Assembly: GCA_003134685.1 (NCBI GenBank)
Contig: PLCA01000010.1
Location: 1-64,000, forward strand
Origin: Gemmatimonadota bacterium
GTDB taxonomy: Bacteria > Gemmatimonadota > Gemmatimonadetes > Gemmatimonadales > Gemmatimonadaceae
Length of the DNA: 64,000 nt
Direction of reading: 5' to 3'
Both the position numbers and the translations under genes were made by a program. This document shows, in pieces, positions 18,561-26,164 of the stretch. Numbering within the stretch: position 1 is the stretch's first letter; every line of letters begins with the position of its first letter. The notes beneath the pieces are model-generated. The model searched no databases. It was not told the origin of the DNA and worked only from the letters and a program-made list of their open reading frames with translations.

Positions 18561-19130
18561 ATGTCAGATCTCAAAACGCGGATAGACTACGACGCTCTGC
18601 TCGATACAGGTATATCCCTCCGGATTCGCCTAAACACGGACCCAGTTACCCCGCGAGAGGCGGAGGCATTCTTCGGGTTCTTGAATCGCCTTCTTGAAGT
18701 TCAGTTCGAGGCGTGGGAAGAGGCGAAGGGTCCTCTGGGAATAGTCCCAATCATTGAGGTTGGCAGCGGATCCATTCACGCGATAATCCGTTTCATGCAA
18801 GAGAAAACCAAGGATGGCAAGGAGTTCGCAAGAGAGGTCGCCAAAGACATTGCAAAGCACATCGCGGAAGGGATATTCTGGGCTCTTCTTGCATCTCTTC
18901 CGGGCAATCTTAATCCGCCGCTAAAACCTGAGTTCTTACCGCAACGAGTGGCGGACTGTGCTCAGGCTGTCCAACCGGACATCAAAAACCTTTACGATGT
19001 GCTCGAGGAGAGTGGGAAGCCGTTCACCGTCGAGATTTTCGAGGGGAAGATTGTGATTCACGGCAATGAGCCCAAGTCAACAGAACCCAACCAGCCGTTC
19101 AATAAAAAGGCCGGAAAATTCAATCTTTGA
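18561..19130 (+). CDS. Island hypothetical protein (189 aa)
   Basis: Soluble protein starting MSDLKTRIDYDALLDTGISL. Residues 24-80 suggest a helix then strands (EAEAFFGFLNRLLEVQFEAWEEAK; IIEVGSGSIHAIIRF). A long amphipathic helix follows (DGKEFAREVAKDIAKHIAEGIFWALLASL), and the C-terminal strand region is TVEIFEGKIVIHG. The helix around residues 85-110 could insert into or bind a membrane. I do not recognise the family. It is the only complete gene in the left segment of the island (18052-19407), upstream of the internal attachment copy. Confidence 0.6.
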   Translation: MSDLKTRIDYDALLDTGISLRIRLNTDPVTPREAEAFFGFLNRLLEVQFEAWEEAKGPLGIVPIIEVGSGSIHAIIRFMQEKTKDGKEFAREVAKDIAKHIAEGIFWALLASLPGNLNPPLKPEFLPQRVADCAQAVQPDIKNLYDVLEESGKPFTVEIFEGKIVIHGNEPKSTEPNQPFNKKAGKFNL

Positions 19131-19407
19131 GACGAGATGTGGCGGATTTCCCCAACACCAATTTCGCGGCCGCATATGACCGCCCCGCGCTAGGTCACAC
19201 AAGAGGGACCTGCGGAAGCCTTCTGGGTGCGCCCTGCTTGGGTCTGAGGAGGAGCGCAAGCGAACGGATCTTACAACAAGTGGTGCCGTTTTCGGTGCCG
19301 TTTCTCCCGGCAAACCCCGACATTTCGATCAACGGCACCCGGCGCCGACGCTCGGAAGCCATTGAAGAACCGACAAATTGTCGTTTTGTGTTGGATTCCT
19401 GGCCCGC
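19131..19407. other. Non-coding stretch of the left island segment
   Basis: No supported gene. It contains a near-tandem GGTGCCG at 19282-19288 and 19294-19300 (period 12), which recalls the spacing of the island arm-site motif, and a small palindrome CGACAAATTGTCG at 19371-19383. It ends at the internal attachment copy. Confidence 0.4.
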
Positions 19408-19452
19408 ATGGGGTTCAGGGGGGTCGCGGGTTCAAATCCCGACGTCCTGATT
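19408..19452 (+). repeat. Degenerate internal attachment copy
   Basis: A copy of the 44-bp repeat with one extra G and two substitutions (CGACGTCCTG in place of CGCCGTCCCG). It is a tRNA-Pro 3' end that no longer belongs to a tRNA, and it splits the island into 18052-19407 and 19453-30829. Confidence 0.85.
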
Positions 19453-19488
19453 CTTGTAAGTCTTTGTCGCGTGCAGATTTCTGTCTGC

Positions 19489-19518
19489 AAGGCTGCTCTC
19501 ATAAAGCGGCCTTTCTTT
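19489..19518 (+). terminator. Hairpin after the internal attachment copy
   Basis: AAGGCTGC (19489-19496) pairs with GCGGCCTT (19506-19513), with one G-U pair, and is followed by TCTTT. All three copies of the tRNA 3' end in this window are followed by such a hairpin within about 40 bases. The stretch 19453-19628 holds no supported gene. Confidence 0.45.
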
Positions 19519-19628
19519 GGTGATGTGTGTGGAGTTGATGAGGAGATTATGAAGGCAACTCGGGCGGGATTGTCTACGCTGTGCTGCAGCTGAACTAAGG
19601 AGTGAGCGGCAATGAAGGAGGATCGCGG

Positions 19629-20363
19629 TTGACCGATACCCGCTTTAATCTGGAAAAACAACTCGGCTCGATAAGGGTGGATAAGGATCTCCTCACACGT
19701 CTTGAGGAATATTTCCTCTCTGAACTCGCGAGAATGAGTGGAGTCTCCGCCAAGCACTTCCCTAAGGTGTTCTCAATTTCCATCACTGACGGCGTCGGTA
19801 CGGAAGTGCTGCATAGCATCAAGGACCATCGTCCAGTGCAGTTGCCCGACAGCACACAACGTGTCGCGGTTTCATACAACACTAGCTTTGACTACGACGA
19901 CGAACTAGCGGCCAAGATCGATGTTAATCTCAGTTTTGGCCGCGAAGATCTGTACACTGCACTCAAGGTGAACTGCTCTGCACCCAATGCTCGACAGATC
20001 GCGATCAGTATCGAGGAAGCAGTTTTGCTTTTGCTCGAACCGCACTGGACGCATAACCGCCTTTTTCATCCTTTCGTTGGTTGGGAGGTGTTACTGTTTG
20101 CCCTGATGTTTGTTGCTGCAGCCACGGGTTTTACGTTAATCGCCTCCGGGCAAATATCCGCTGCAAGCTGGCTTCTATTGTTAACGGCCGCATTGCTCGC
20201 CTATTTCTACGCCGCCAAGCGATTAAAGCCGTGGTCCTCTTTCGATTCGCGGTCTGATAGAGCAAATGAGGAAGTATGGCGCTGGTTTAAATTCGGCGTG
20301 CTGACCTTCTTGCTTTTCGGATCGCTTCTAACACTACTTAGGAAACGGCTTTTCGGGTTCTAG
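19629..20363 (+). CDS. Island membrane protein A
   Basis: 244 residues from TTG 19629, chosen because AAGGAGG at 19615-19621 is 7 bases upstream; a GTG at 19602 is the alternative. The first ~145 residues are soluble and mixed alpha/beta, including a DDELAAKIDVNLSFGREDLY strand-helix pattern. Three membrane segments follow: LLFALMFVAAATGFTLIASG, SWLLLLTAALLAYFYAA and FKFGVLTFLLFGSLLTLL. The C-terminus is short and basic (RKRLFGF). I do not recognise the family. It heads the plus-strand cargo run after the internal attachment copy and may be the sensor or anchor of a membrane system with the next two genes. Confidence 0.72.
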   Translation: MTDTRFNLEKQLGSIRVDKDLLTRLEEYFLSELARMSGVSAKHFPKVFSISITDGVGTEVLHSIKDHRPVQLPDSTQRVAVSYNTSFDYDDELAAKIDVNLSFGREDLYTALKVNCSAPNARQIAISIEEAVLLLLEPHWTHNRLFHPFVGWEVLLFALMFVAAATGFTLIASGQISAASWLLLLTAALLAYFYAAKRLKPWSSFDSRSDRANEEVWRWFKFGVLTFLLFGSLLTLLRKRLFGF

Positions 20364-20440
20364 ACCGCTACGCAGCCTAAGTATCCCCAGGGGCGCTGCA
20401 CCACTAGACTCTCAGGAACACTCTTAACAACAGACGCCCA

Positions 20441-21427
20441 ATGTCCAAGGCCAGCCGGATAACGCAATTTGTGACCCTTTGGCAGAGTTTTAAGGCACAG
20501 AACCCAACTGAGGTGCTTGCCGGTCCAATGTCGTTTTCAGACTTCGATGGCTTGAACTTGGACGAAGCAAGAGAAACCCTCAGATTCTGCCTAGAAACCA
20601 TTGATGCGTTAATCCTCACAGACTCGCTCAAGGAACTCTCATTCCAAACGATTCAGTCAATCCAGAACCAGGCGCAGGGCGTTCTCAACACGTTCACACA
20701 ACTGGTGTCGGGTCGTGATCAAGGCTCGTTTCAAAACTTCGCTCAAACTTTGGATTCATTTGCCTATCACGTGAGAATGTTCGAACTGCCATTGTTGACC
20801 ATTGGCAGCGGACAACTCGAAAAAACGCGAGTCCAACTCGCTGGGGAGCTCGAACGGCTTCAAACAACGGGTCAGGAGATCGAGAGGCTTCGCGATGACA
20901 TCCGCACGCTCGTTGCCCCGGCCGTCGCTGGGTCGCTCTCCCAGTCTTTCACTACAAGAAGGGATGCGCTAAAGCGGGGCCGTGTCGTCCTCGGTATCGC
21001 CGCCGGCATTGTCGGTGCATTCGCGATATACGCCACTTTTAACTTTGCTTCGGTGGTAGGGGAAGCATTGAAGGCGGGTTCTATCGCTGGTGCGCCGAAT
21101 CAGAATTTCTTGTGGCCAGCTCTAGTTATTCGTACGATCGTCCTGCTGCCCATTTTCGCGGCGTTTGGTGTGGTGTTTTCGCAGTACAAGAAAGAGCGTG
21201 ATTTCGAGGAGGAATACGCTCATAAGGCTGCTGTTGCAACCTCCCTCCCAAACTATGGCGATTTGACTCGTGACCCTTCGGTACGCGATCAAATCGTCAC
21301 TGGCGCCACAACAGTGATTTTCACTTCACCGACTCATTACGCGCCGCCCGAGAAGACTGAAAAAACACTTCACGGGGCGACAGAGCTAATAGAAGCCGCA
21401 TCCAAACTCGTTTCCAGAAACCGTTGA
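20441..21427 (+). CDS. Island membrane protein B with coiled coil
   Basis: 328 residues. The N-terminal 180 residues are helical, with a likely coiled coil around residues 125-150 (EKTRVQLAGELERLQTTGQE then IERLRDDI). Two membrane segments follow (VVLGIAAGIVGAFAIYATF and LWPALVIRTIVLLPIFAAFGVVF), then a charged cytosolic tail (YKKERDFEEEYAHKAAVATS). This order resembles membrane-anchored signal or effector proteins, but I cannot name a family. It sits 77 bases after gene A and 32 bases before gene C. No ribosome binding site stands out before the ATG at 20441. Confidence 0.72.
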   Translation: MSKASRITQFVTLWQSFKAQNPTEVLAGPMSFSDFDGLNLDEARETLRFCLETIDALILTDSLKELSFQTIQSIQNQAQGVLNTFTQLVSGRDQGSFQNFAQTLDSFAYHVRMFELPLLTIGSGQLEKTRVQLAGELERLQTTGQEIERLRDDIRTLVAPAVAGSLSQSFTTRRDALKRGRVVLGIAAGIVGAFAIYATFNFASVVGEALKAGSIAGAPNQNFLWPALVIRTIVLLPIFAAFGVVFSQYKKERDFEEEYAHKAAVATSLPNYGDLTRDPSVRDQIVTGATTVIFTSPTHYAPPEKTEKTLHGATELIEAASKLVSRNR

Positions 21428-21459
21428 GGTTCTGTTTCCCTGGCTGAGCGTTTGAGGTT

Positions 21460-21864
21460 ATGCAGATGACATACAACGGCCTTTCGGGTTTCCGGAAATG
21501 GTTGAATCCGCCCTCGCTTGCCGTGCCGACATTGTCTCCGCGAGCAAAAGATCGACTCCTTCTAGTGGGGGCAGGTCTTGGTTTCTTCGTTTTTGTTGGA
21601 CTCGCTTCCGATGTGGTTGATGTTATTAAGTCGAGCGGCCTAGCCTGGCTCGCCGTCGGCCTTGCCGCTGCCGCAGGAATCTTGTCCTCGGCCTTCACGG
21701 TTCCAGTCCTTCTGCTGCTGATCCTTATTGCGCTCTGGAATCGCAATTCGAGTGTTGCATCTTTGCGAGCGGAGGTCGAAGAGTTGACGGAACATCTGGA
21801 AGAGTTGGAACAACGGATAGAGCGTATCGTGCCAACTGTCCGTGACAACGATTCAGACGTTTGA
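21460..21864 (+). CDS. Island small membrane protein C with coiled-coil tail
   Basis: 134 residues: a short N-terminal region, two to three membrane segments (LLLVGAGLGFFVFVGLASDV; WLAVGLAAAAGILSSAF; VPVLLLLILIALW), then a heptad-like tail (ASLRAEVEELTEHLEELEQR). The stop codon overlaps the start of the next gene, so C and the HEPN-like gene are translationally coupled. The function is unknown. The coiled-coil tail could pair with that of protein B. Confidence 0.68.
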   Translation: MQMTYNGLSGFRKWLNPPSLAVPTLSPRAKDRLLLVGAGLGFFVFVGLASDVVDVIKSSGLAWLAVGLAAAAGILSSAFTVPVLLLLILIALWNRNSSVASLRAEVEELTEHLEELEQRIERIVPTVRDNDSDV

Positions 21865-22499
21865 GCGGAATGACTCTAGACGACATTTTTCCGCCCACGA
21901 ATGTCACCGCAGTTAAGAACCGAGCAGCCGATGCGGAGCTTGCTGAGTGCGCAGCAGAGGTCAATGGGTCAATCCAGCGAATACAAGACCTAGCAGGTAG
22001 GGAAACCCGCGCTTCAGCGCGGATCCGGTTCCCTCGCGGTTATCTACGCGAGATAGGCCGCTGGCGGTTCGCCCTCGGCTTCGTACGATCGATCAAGGTT
22101 CGAAGCATGGTGGCAGACACCCTTATGTTGCATGACGTTCAGGCGTGGGTTCTGAAAAGAACGGATCTGTCCGGGCATGCCAGGGATATGCTTGTTAAAG
22201 GTACAATCGGCACACTGGGCGGTATCGCGGAAGCATTGCTGATAGATGCGACCACTCCTCCCATGGGGCGGCGTCAGAAGATCGCATCGCGAGTCAAGAG
22301 GCTCGAAGATGAATTGGTTTTGGATTCCGAGTTATGCAGTGATTTGTCTTGGCTGTGGGATATCCGAAACCGCCAACACCTTCACAGCTTGCCGACGCGA
22401 GATTTTGACTTCTACACGTTGGAGGATCATCCTCGTGCAGAGGCGACGGTTGCGAGGTTCGTTCTTGCCTTACAGCGGAGTGATGGGGCGAGTGGATAG
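21861..22499 (+). CDS. HEPN-like protein (predicted)
   Basis: 212 residues, soluble and mostly helical. Residues ~150-185 contain SDLSWLWDIRNRQHLHSLP followed by an acidic segment and a final helix (RAEATVARFVLALQRS). The RNRxHxH motif after a helix resembles the RX4-6H active site of HEPN domains, which are common RNases in toxin and defence systems. A preceding helix with GTIGTLGGIAEALLI also fits the four-helix HEPN pattern. The HEPN assignment is my inference. The start is TTG 21861 (overlapping the stop of gene C) or ATG 21870. Confidence 0.65.
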   Translation: MSGMTLDDIFPPTNVTAVKNRAADAELAECAAEVNGSIQRIQDLAGRETRASARIRFPRGYLREIGRWRFALGFVRSIKVRSMVADTLMLHDVQAWVLKRTDLSGHARDMLVKGTIGTLGGIAEALLIDATTPPMGRRQKIASRVKRLEDELVLDSELCSDLSWLWDIRNRQHLHSLPTRDFDFYTLEDHPRAEATVARFVLALQRSDGASG

Positions 22500-22510
22500 C
22501 GGGAGAACTG

Positions 22511-22530
22511 CACAGAGTTCTTGGCCCAGG
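22511..22530 (+). repeat. Short intergenic repeat, copy 1
   Basis: A 20-bp sequence (CACAGAGTTCTTGGCCCAGG) just after the HEPN-like gene recurs with two changes at 23114-23133, just after the next gene. Its role is unknown. Confidence 0.5.
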
Positions 22531-22545
22531 GTGGAGGCTTGTTAG

Positions 22546-23109
22546 GTGATATCGAGAGAGACGTTTTATTCAGTGCTGGGCCTCGCCGTGGTTCTGCTCA
22601 TGTTTTCGCTGTTCGAAACGTTTCGGTCGCGTACGACATCTTCGCCGCCGACCGTCGCTGCGTCCGACTCAGACCTTACTGACGAAGGGCCGTACGGAAG
22701 GGAATTAGACCTGCGCGAAGCTGCTAAACTGAATGCGCACGATAATGCGCGGTGGGTGCTAATCGCTGAAGGCTCGGAGAAGGGTTCGTCATTCACGATT
22801 AGCCTAGACACGCAAACTGCCAAGGCTCTACCGAACTCGAGCTACCTTGTTGTTTGGACGCGATGGGATTTCCATCCACCGGAAACGGCTCCGAGTAGTA
22901 GCCTGCGGGTCGCAACTGTACGTCATCATGAATTGGTCGACTGTAAGGGTCGGCGGATAAAAGCGCTCGCGCAGACCTTTCTGGATAGTGCCGGAAATGC
23001 CCTTGGCTCCATGCCCTCGCGAATGCTTCCCGGTTGGGCGATTGCTGAGCCTTCGTCCATAGGGGAACGCGAGCTTCAGGGGATTTGTATCCACGTGCAA
23101 AAATCGTAA
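22546..23109 (+). CDS. Island hypothetical protein with N-terminal anchor
   Basis: 187 residues. An N-terminal membrane segment (YSVLGLAVVLLMFSLFETF) is followed by a soluble beta-rich domain (ARWVLIAEGSEKGSSFTISL, YLVVWTRWDF) probably on the outer side, with two Cys (DCKGRR and GICIHV). The GTG start at 22546 has a GGAGG ribosome binding site 8 bases upstream. I recognise no family. It may work with the lipoprotein-like gene that follows. Confidence 0.65.
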   Translation: MISRETFYSVLGLAVVLLMFSLFETFRSRTTSSPPTVAASDSDLTDEGPYGRELDLREAAKLNAHDNARWVLIAEGSEKGSSFTISLDTQTAKALPNSSYLVVWTRWDFHPPETAPSSSLRVATVRHHELVDCKGRRIKALAQTFLDSAGNALGSMPSRMLPGWAIAEPSSIGERELQGICIHVQKS

Positions 23110-23113
23110 GTGC

Positions 23114-23133
23114 CACAGAGTCCTTGGCCCGGT
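23114..23133 (+). repeat. Short intergenic repeat, copy 2
   Basis: CACAGAGTCCTTGGCCCGGT, 18 of 20 bases matching 22511-22530. Both copies begin 4-11 bases after a stop codon, which suggests a duplicated or recombined junction between cargo genes. Confidence 0.5.
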
Positions 23134-23234
23134 AGATGCCATTCGTATTTCGGAGAACGTGTTTAGAATCGCGTTCAGCAGTGTGGCCCGAGGACGAGGA
23201 ATAGGAATTCGCGCGTTTACTTCTAAGGGTCTAT

Positions 23235-24242
23235 ATGTCGATTCGGCGCAAAATGTCGATTCCACAAAAAATGCGGGTGTTATACGGCTTCCATGTTCTC
23301 GCTGTGGTTGCGTGCTCGAACAAGCGCGAAACCGCCGTCAAGGAAACGTTGCTGTTCGCGGAGCAGGCTCCCTACACACTTGCCGCTCCGGCAGCCCGCT
23401 ATGAAGGATTCGGCATCGCAGTGAAGGATTCTGCCTTATCGAGCTATAACGCGATCTTTAAGTACTTCGAACCGAAAGACACAACCCGAGCGAGAGTCTA
23501 CCGAAACCTTCCGTCGGAGCTCTTTTTCCGTCTGCCCGTAACGCATCTGGACCAACTTTCTTCAAAGACCACTACTGGCGACACCCTGAAAGTGACCGCT
23601 GTCTACACGCGGCCCAATGCGAAGCTATTCGAAAAGACATTGTTTGATCTCGTTTCCAGTTCGGACACGACTGCGCCCACAAGAGCGCAGCAGCAAGCTT
23701 TCGAAGCGTTTGTAAAACGAGCCAAACAAGAGCTGCAGGATACGGACACAGCTTTCTTCTGGGTCGTCGAGGGGCCTCACATCGTGAGAGTAAAAAGCGC
23801 GAGTGAAGCACGAGATTCGGTTACACGAAAAGCTGCGAGCGATGCGGTGATGAAAGTGTTCGCGGGTTTGGTCAGTAATGCCGCCTTCTCAGAGTTGGCC
23901 GTGAAGCGTTACGCCTACACGCCTTCAGACAACGTGGCTGGTGGGATTAACGGTTTCATCGATCCCGGTCTCCAAGGGTGGCCGACGCTCCCCGCCGAGA
24001 TCTATGGCGATGTTCACGTAGCTTGCGAAGCAAGGAACAGAGAACAGGCGGTCGGAGAGGTCGGGTACATCATCCTGAAGAATTTGTCATCACACCAAAG
24101 AGCAAGGGTTTTATGTCTATGGTCGGGAGAACAGGCCCAACAATGGGCTGACATTGGTCCTAAGAGCTTTCGGGTTCGCCTGGTCGCTGCGACTGGACGC
24201 GATTCGGTGGTGGGTCCTTGGACCGACATCAACGAGCGCTAG
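23235..24242 (+). CDS. Island hypothetical lipoprotein-like protein (335 aa)
   Basis: An internal ATG at 23271 gives MRVLYGFHVLAVVACSNK, a short signal with a lipobox (AVVAC), so the protein is probably a 323-residue lipoprotein; the longer ATG at 23235 has an AAGGG upstream and cannot be excluded. The mature part is soluble, with long helices (RAQQQAFEAFVKRAKQEL) and a C-terminal beta-rich domain (VGEVGYIILKNLSSHQRARV, FRVRLVAATGRDSVV). I do not recognise the family. It lies between the anchored protein and the DUF4236 gene in the island cargo. Confidence 0.62.
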   Translation: MSIRRKMSIPQKMRVLYGFHVLAVVACSNKRETAVKETLLFAEQAPYTLAAPAARYEGFGIAVKDSALSSYNAIFKYFEPKDTTRARVYRNLPSELFFRLPVTHLDQLSSKTTTGDTLKVTAVYTRPNAKLFEKTLFDLVSSSDTTAPTRAQQQAFEAFVKRAKQELQDTDTAFFWVVEGPHIVRVKSASEARDSVTRKAASDAVMKVFAGLVSNAAFSELAVKRYAYTPSDNVAGGINGFIDPGLQGWPTLPAEIYGDVHVACEARNREQAVGEVGYIILKNLSSHQRARVLCLWSGEQAQQWADIGPKSFRVRLVAATGRDSVVGPWTDINER

Positions 24243-24295
24243 GTTATGACACCTGCGTGCGAATCACGTCGAACTCCGTGAAGAGCATTTGAGCA

Positions 24296-25393
24296 ATGGG
24301 ACTCTATCTTCGAAAAAGTCTTCGAGCCGGACCGCTACGGTTCAATCTCTCAGGATCTGGCATCGGCGTTTCCGCTGGAATTCCTGGCTTGAGAATCGGA
24401 TTCGGACCACGCGGAAACTACATTCATGCAGGGAGAGGTGGTCTCTACTATCGCGCGACATTACCATCGCTCGGAAGCAACGACCGCGAACCCAGCCAGC
24501 CTCCTAGACAGGAGAACCCACTTCCACGCGGTTTTTCTCGCACTGATTTGACCCTTGGGCCCGTTGAGGTTATCGACAGCGCATCAGTTGCGGGGATGAA
24601 AGATGAATCGGCGGATGCACTTCTCGCTGAGCTCAACTCGAAGCGACAGCGTTGGCGAATAACGCCCGTTGTAACCGTCCTCGGATTGGTCGTTGTGGCA
24701 ATGCTGTGGACGTCAATGCTGGCCGTTGGCCAAGTTGCCGCGCTTGTCGTAGTCGCAGCATGCATCATTCTGGCATTTCAATACGACGCTCTGCGAAAGT
24801 CGACGGTGATCATGTATCATCTCGAGCCTGATGCTGAAGTGAGGTTCGAGCGATTACTCGGCGCAGTTCAAGAAATTGGGAAAGCAAAAGGGCTTTGGGC
24901 CATCGAGTCGCACGCTCAAGTTCTCGACGGGAAATACCACGCAGGCGCATCAAGTGAAGTCAGTCGAAAGCCGACGACGATAACATTAGGTCAACCGTCA
25001 TTTGTTCAGTGCAATCTTGACGTTCCTGCTCTGGGAGTGGGAAAGCAAACGCTCTACTTCTTCCCGGACCGATTGTTGGTGTTTGATGCAGATGGCTTAG
25101 GTGCTGTGCCCTATGAAGCTTTGCAGCTCGAACGGAGCACTAGGCCTTTCGTTGAGAGTGATGCAGTGCCCAGCGACAGCCGAATTGTTGGGCGCACCTG
25201 GCGATATCTGAACAAAAAGGGCGGTCCAGATCGGCGGTTCAGCAATAATAGAGAGTTGCCAATTTGCGAGTACGAGTCCCTACAATTACGGAGTGCGTCG
25301 GGGCTAAACGAGCTGGTCCAAGTCTCTCGCGTAGGAGCGGGGGAGCCATTGTCGCAATATCTCTCCCAGGAAGTTCACGCTCTGCCTCACTAG
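24296..25393 (+). CDS. DUF4236-domain membrane protein
   Basis: 365 residues. The N-terminus MGLYLRKSLRAGPLRFNLSG and the following SGIGVSAGIPGLRIGFG...HAGRGGLYYR match the Gly-rich beta repeat of DUF4236. Two membrane segments lie near residues 122-160 (ITPVVTVLGLVVVAMLW; VAALVVVAACIILAFQY). The C-terminal ~200 residues form a soluble domain with beta strands (TLYFFPDRLLVFDADGLGAV). DUF4236 is of unknown function and is often found in mobile regions. The gene is 46 bases before the TIR gene, which suggests the two are expressed together. Confidence 0.75.
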   Translation: MGLYLRKSLRAGPLRFNLSGSGIGVSAGIPGLRIGFGPRGNYIHAGRGGLYYRATLPSLGSNDREPSQPPRQENPLPRGFSRTDLTLGPVEVIDSASVAGMKDESADALLAELNSKRQRWRITPVVTVLGLVVVAMLWTSMLAVGQVAALVVVAACIILAFQYDALRKSTVIMYHLEPDAEVRFERLLGAVQEIGKAKGLWAIESHAQVLDGKYHAGASSEVSRKPTTITLGQPSFVQCNLDVPALGVGKQTLYFFPDRLLVFDADGLGAVPYEALQLERSTRPFVESDAVPSDSRIVGRTWRYLNKKGGPDRRFSNNRELPICEYESLQLRSASGLNELVQVSRVGAGEPLSQYLSQEVHALPH

Positions 25394-25438
25394 CGGTTGT
25401 TGCGATTGCCAAACATCACACAGTAACCATCCCACCAA

Positions 25439-26164
25439 GTGCCACTCAACCTAGCCGAGACAAAGCGTCACGCTAAGAAATACGTTGAGCTTGAGGCGCG
25501 AACGACCGTTCGAAGCGTGCGATTCGTGAAACGTTTTGAGCTGTTCGGACGGGAAGACATACTTCTTTCGGTCCTGACTACTGATAAAAAGGATCCGGAG
25601 TGGTGGGTAATTGGCGGTAGTACGCCCATGAATTTGTACAGTAAGCGCCAATTTCCAGAGCCTGATGTCGCATTTTCTTTGCATCAAGGTCTCATGCTGA
25701 GGGTAGCGGATCGGCAGTTTCGGGAGGACCGGAGCGCCCCTGCAACAATTGGTTACGACGCGTTCATCTCGCACGCGACAGAAGACAAAAACAGCGTTGC
25801 GAAACCACTTGCGACACAGCTCGACAAGATGGGATTTCGCATCTGGTACGACGAGTTCGAGTTGAAAGTTGGCGATAGCCTTCGCCAGTCTATCGATCGA
25901 GGGTTAGCAACCTCCCGCTACGGCATCGTAGTTCTGTCCCCCGCTTTCTTTGCTAAGAACTGGCCGCAATACGAATTGAATGGGCTCACCGCGAGAGAGA
26001 TGGACGGCGAGAAAGTAATTCTTCCCGTCTGGCACGGTGTCTCGAAAGCGGATGTACTTCGCTACAGTCCCAGCCTAGCTGATAAAGTTGCGTTGTCGAC
26101 TAAGAGACTCGGCATAAAGAAGATTGCCGACGAACTCGCGTACATCTTTGACACTGCTAGTTGA
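25439..26164 (+). CDS. TIR-domain protein
   Basis: 241 residues. A ~100-residue N-terminal region of unknown fold is followed by a TIR domain (~108-235): YDAFISHATEDK (strand A), GFRIWYDEFELKVGDSLRQS (strand B and BB loop), YGIVVLSPAFF, then NWPQYELNGL with the Glu expected to be catalytic in NAD-cleaving TIRs. Bacterial TIR proteins commonly act as NADase effectors or signal producers in anti-phage defence. The GTG start at 25439 is in frame with MPLNLAETK. The 3' end overlaps the convergent HEPN gene by 8 bases. NADase activity and the trigger are inferred. Confidence 0.85.
   Translation: MPLNLAETKRHAKKYVELEARTTVRSVRFVKRFELFGREDILLSVLTTDKKDPEWWVIGGSTPMNLYSKRQFPEPDVAFSLHQGLMLRVADRQFREDRSAPATIGYDAFISHATEDKNSVAKPLATQLDKMGFRIWYDEFELKVGDSLRQSIDRGLATSRYGIVVLSPAFFAKNWPQYELNGLTAREMDGEKVILPVWHGVSKADVLRYSPSLADKVALSTKRLGIKKIADELAYIFDTAS

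Noticed and set aside
19077-19313. Minus-strand 78-residue frame in the left island segment
   Set aside because: Overlaps the end of the plus-strand gene and has no plausible fold or start signal.
22499-22560. Integron attC-type site between cargo genes
   Set aside because: GTTAGGT fits one half of the core, but no matching RYYYAAC partner or paired arms could be found.
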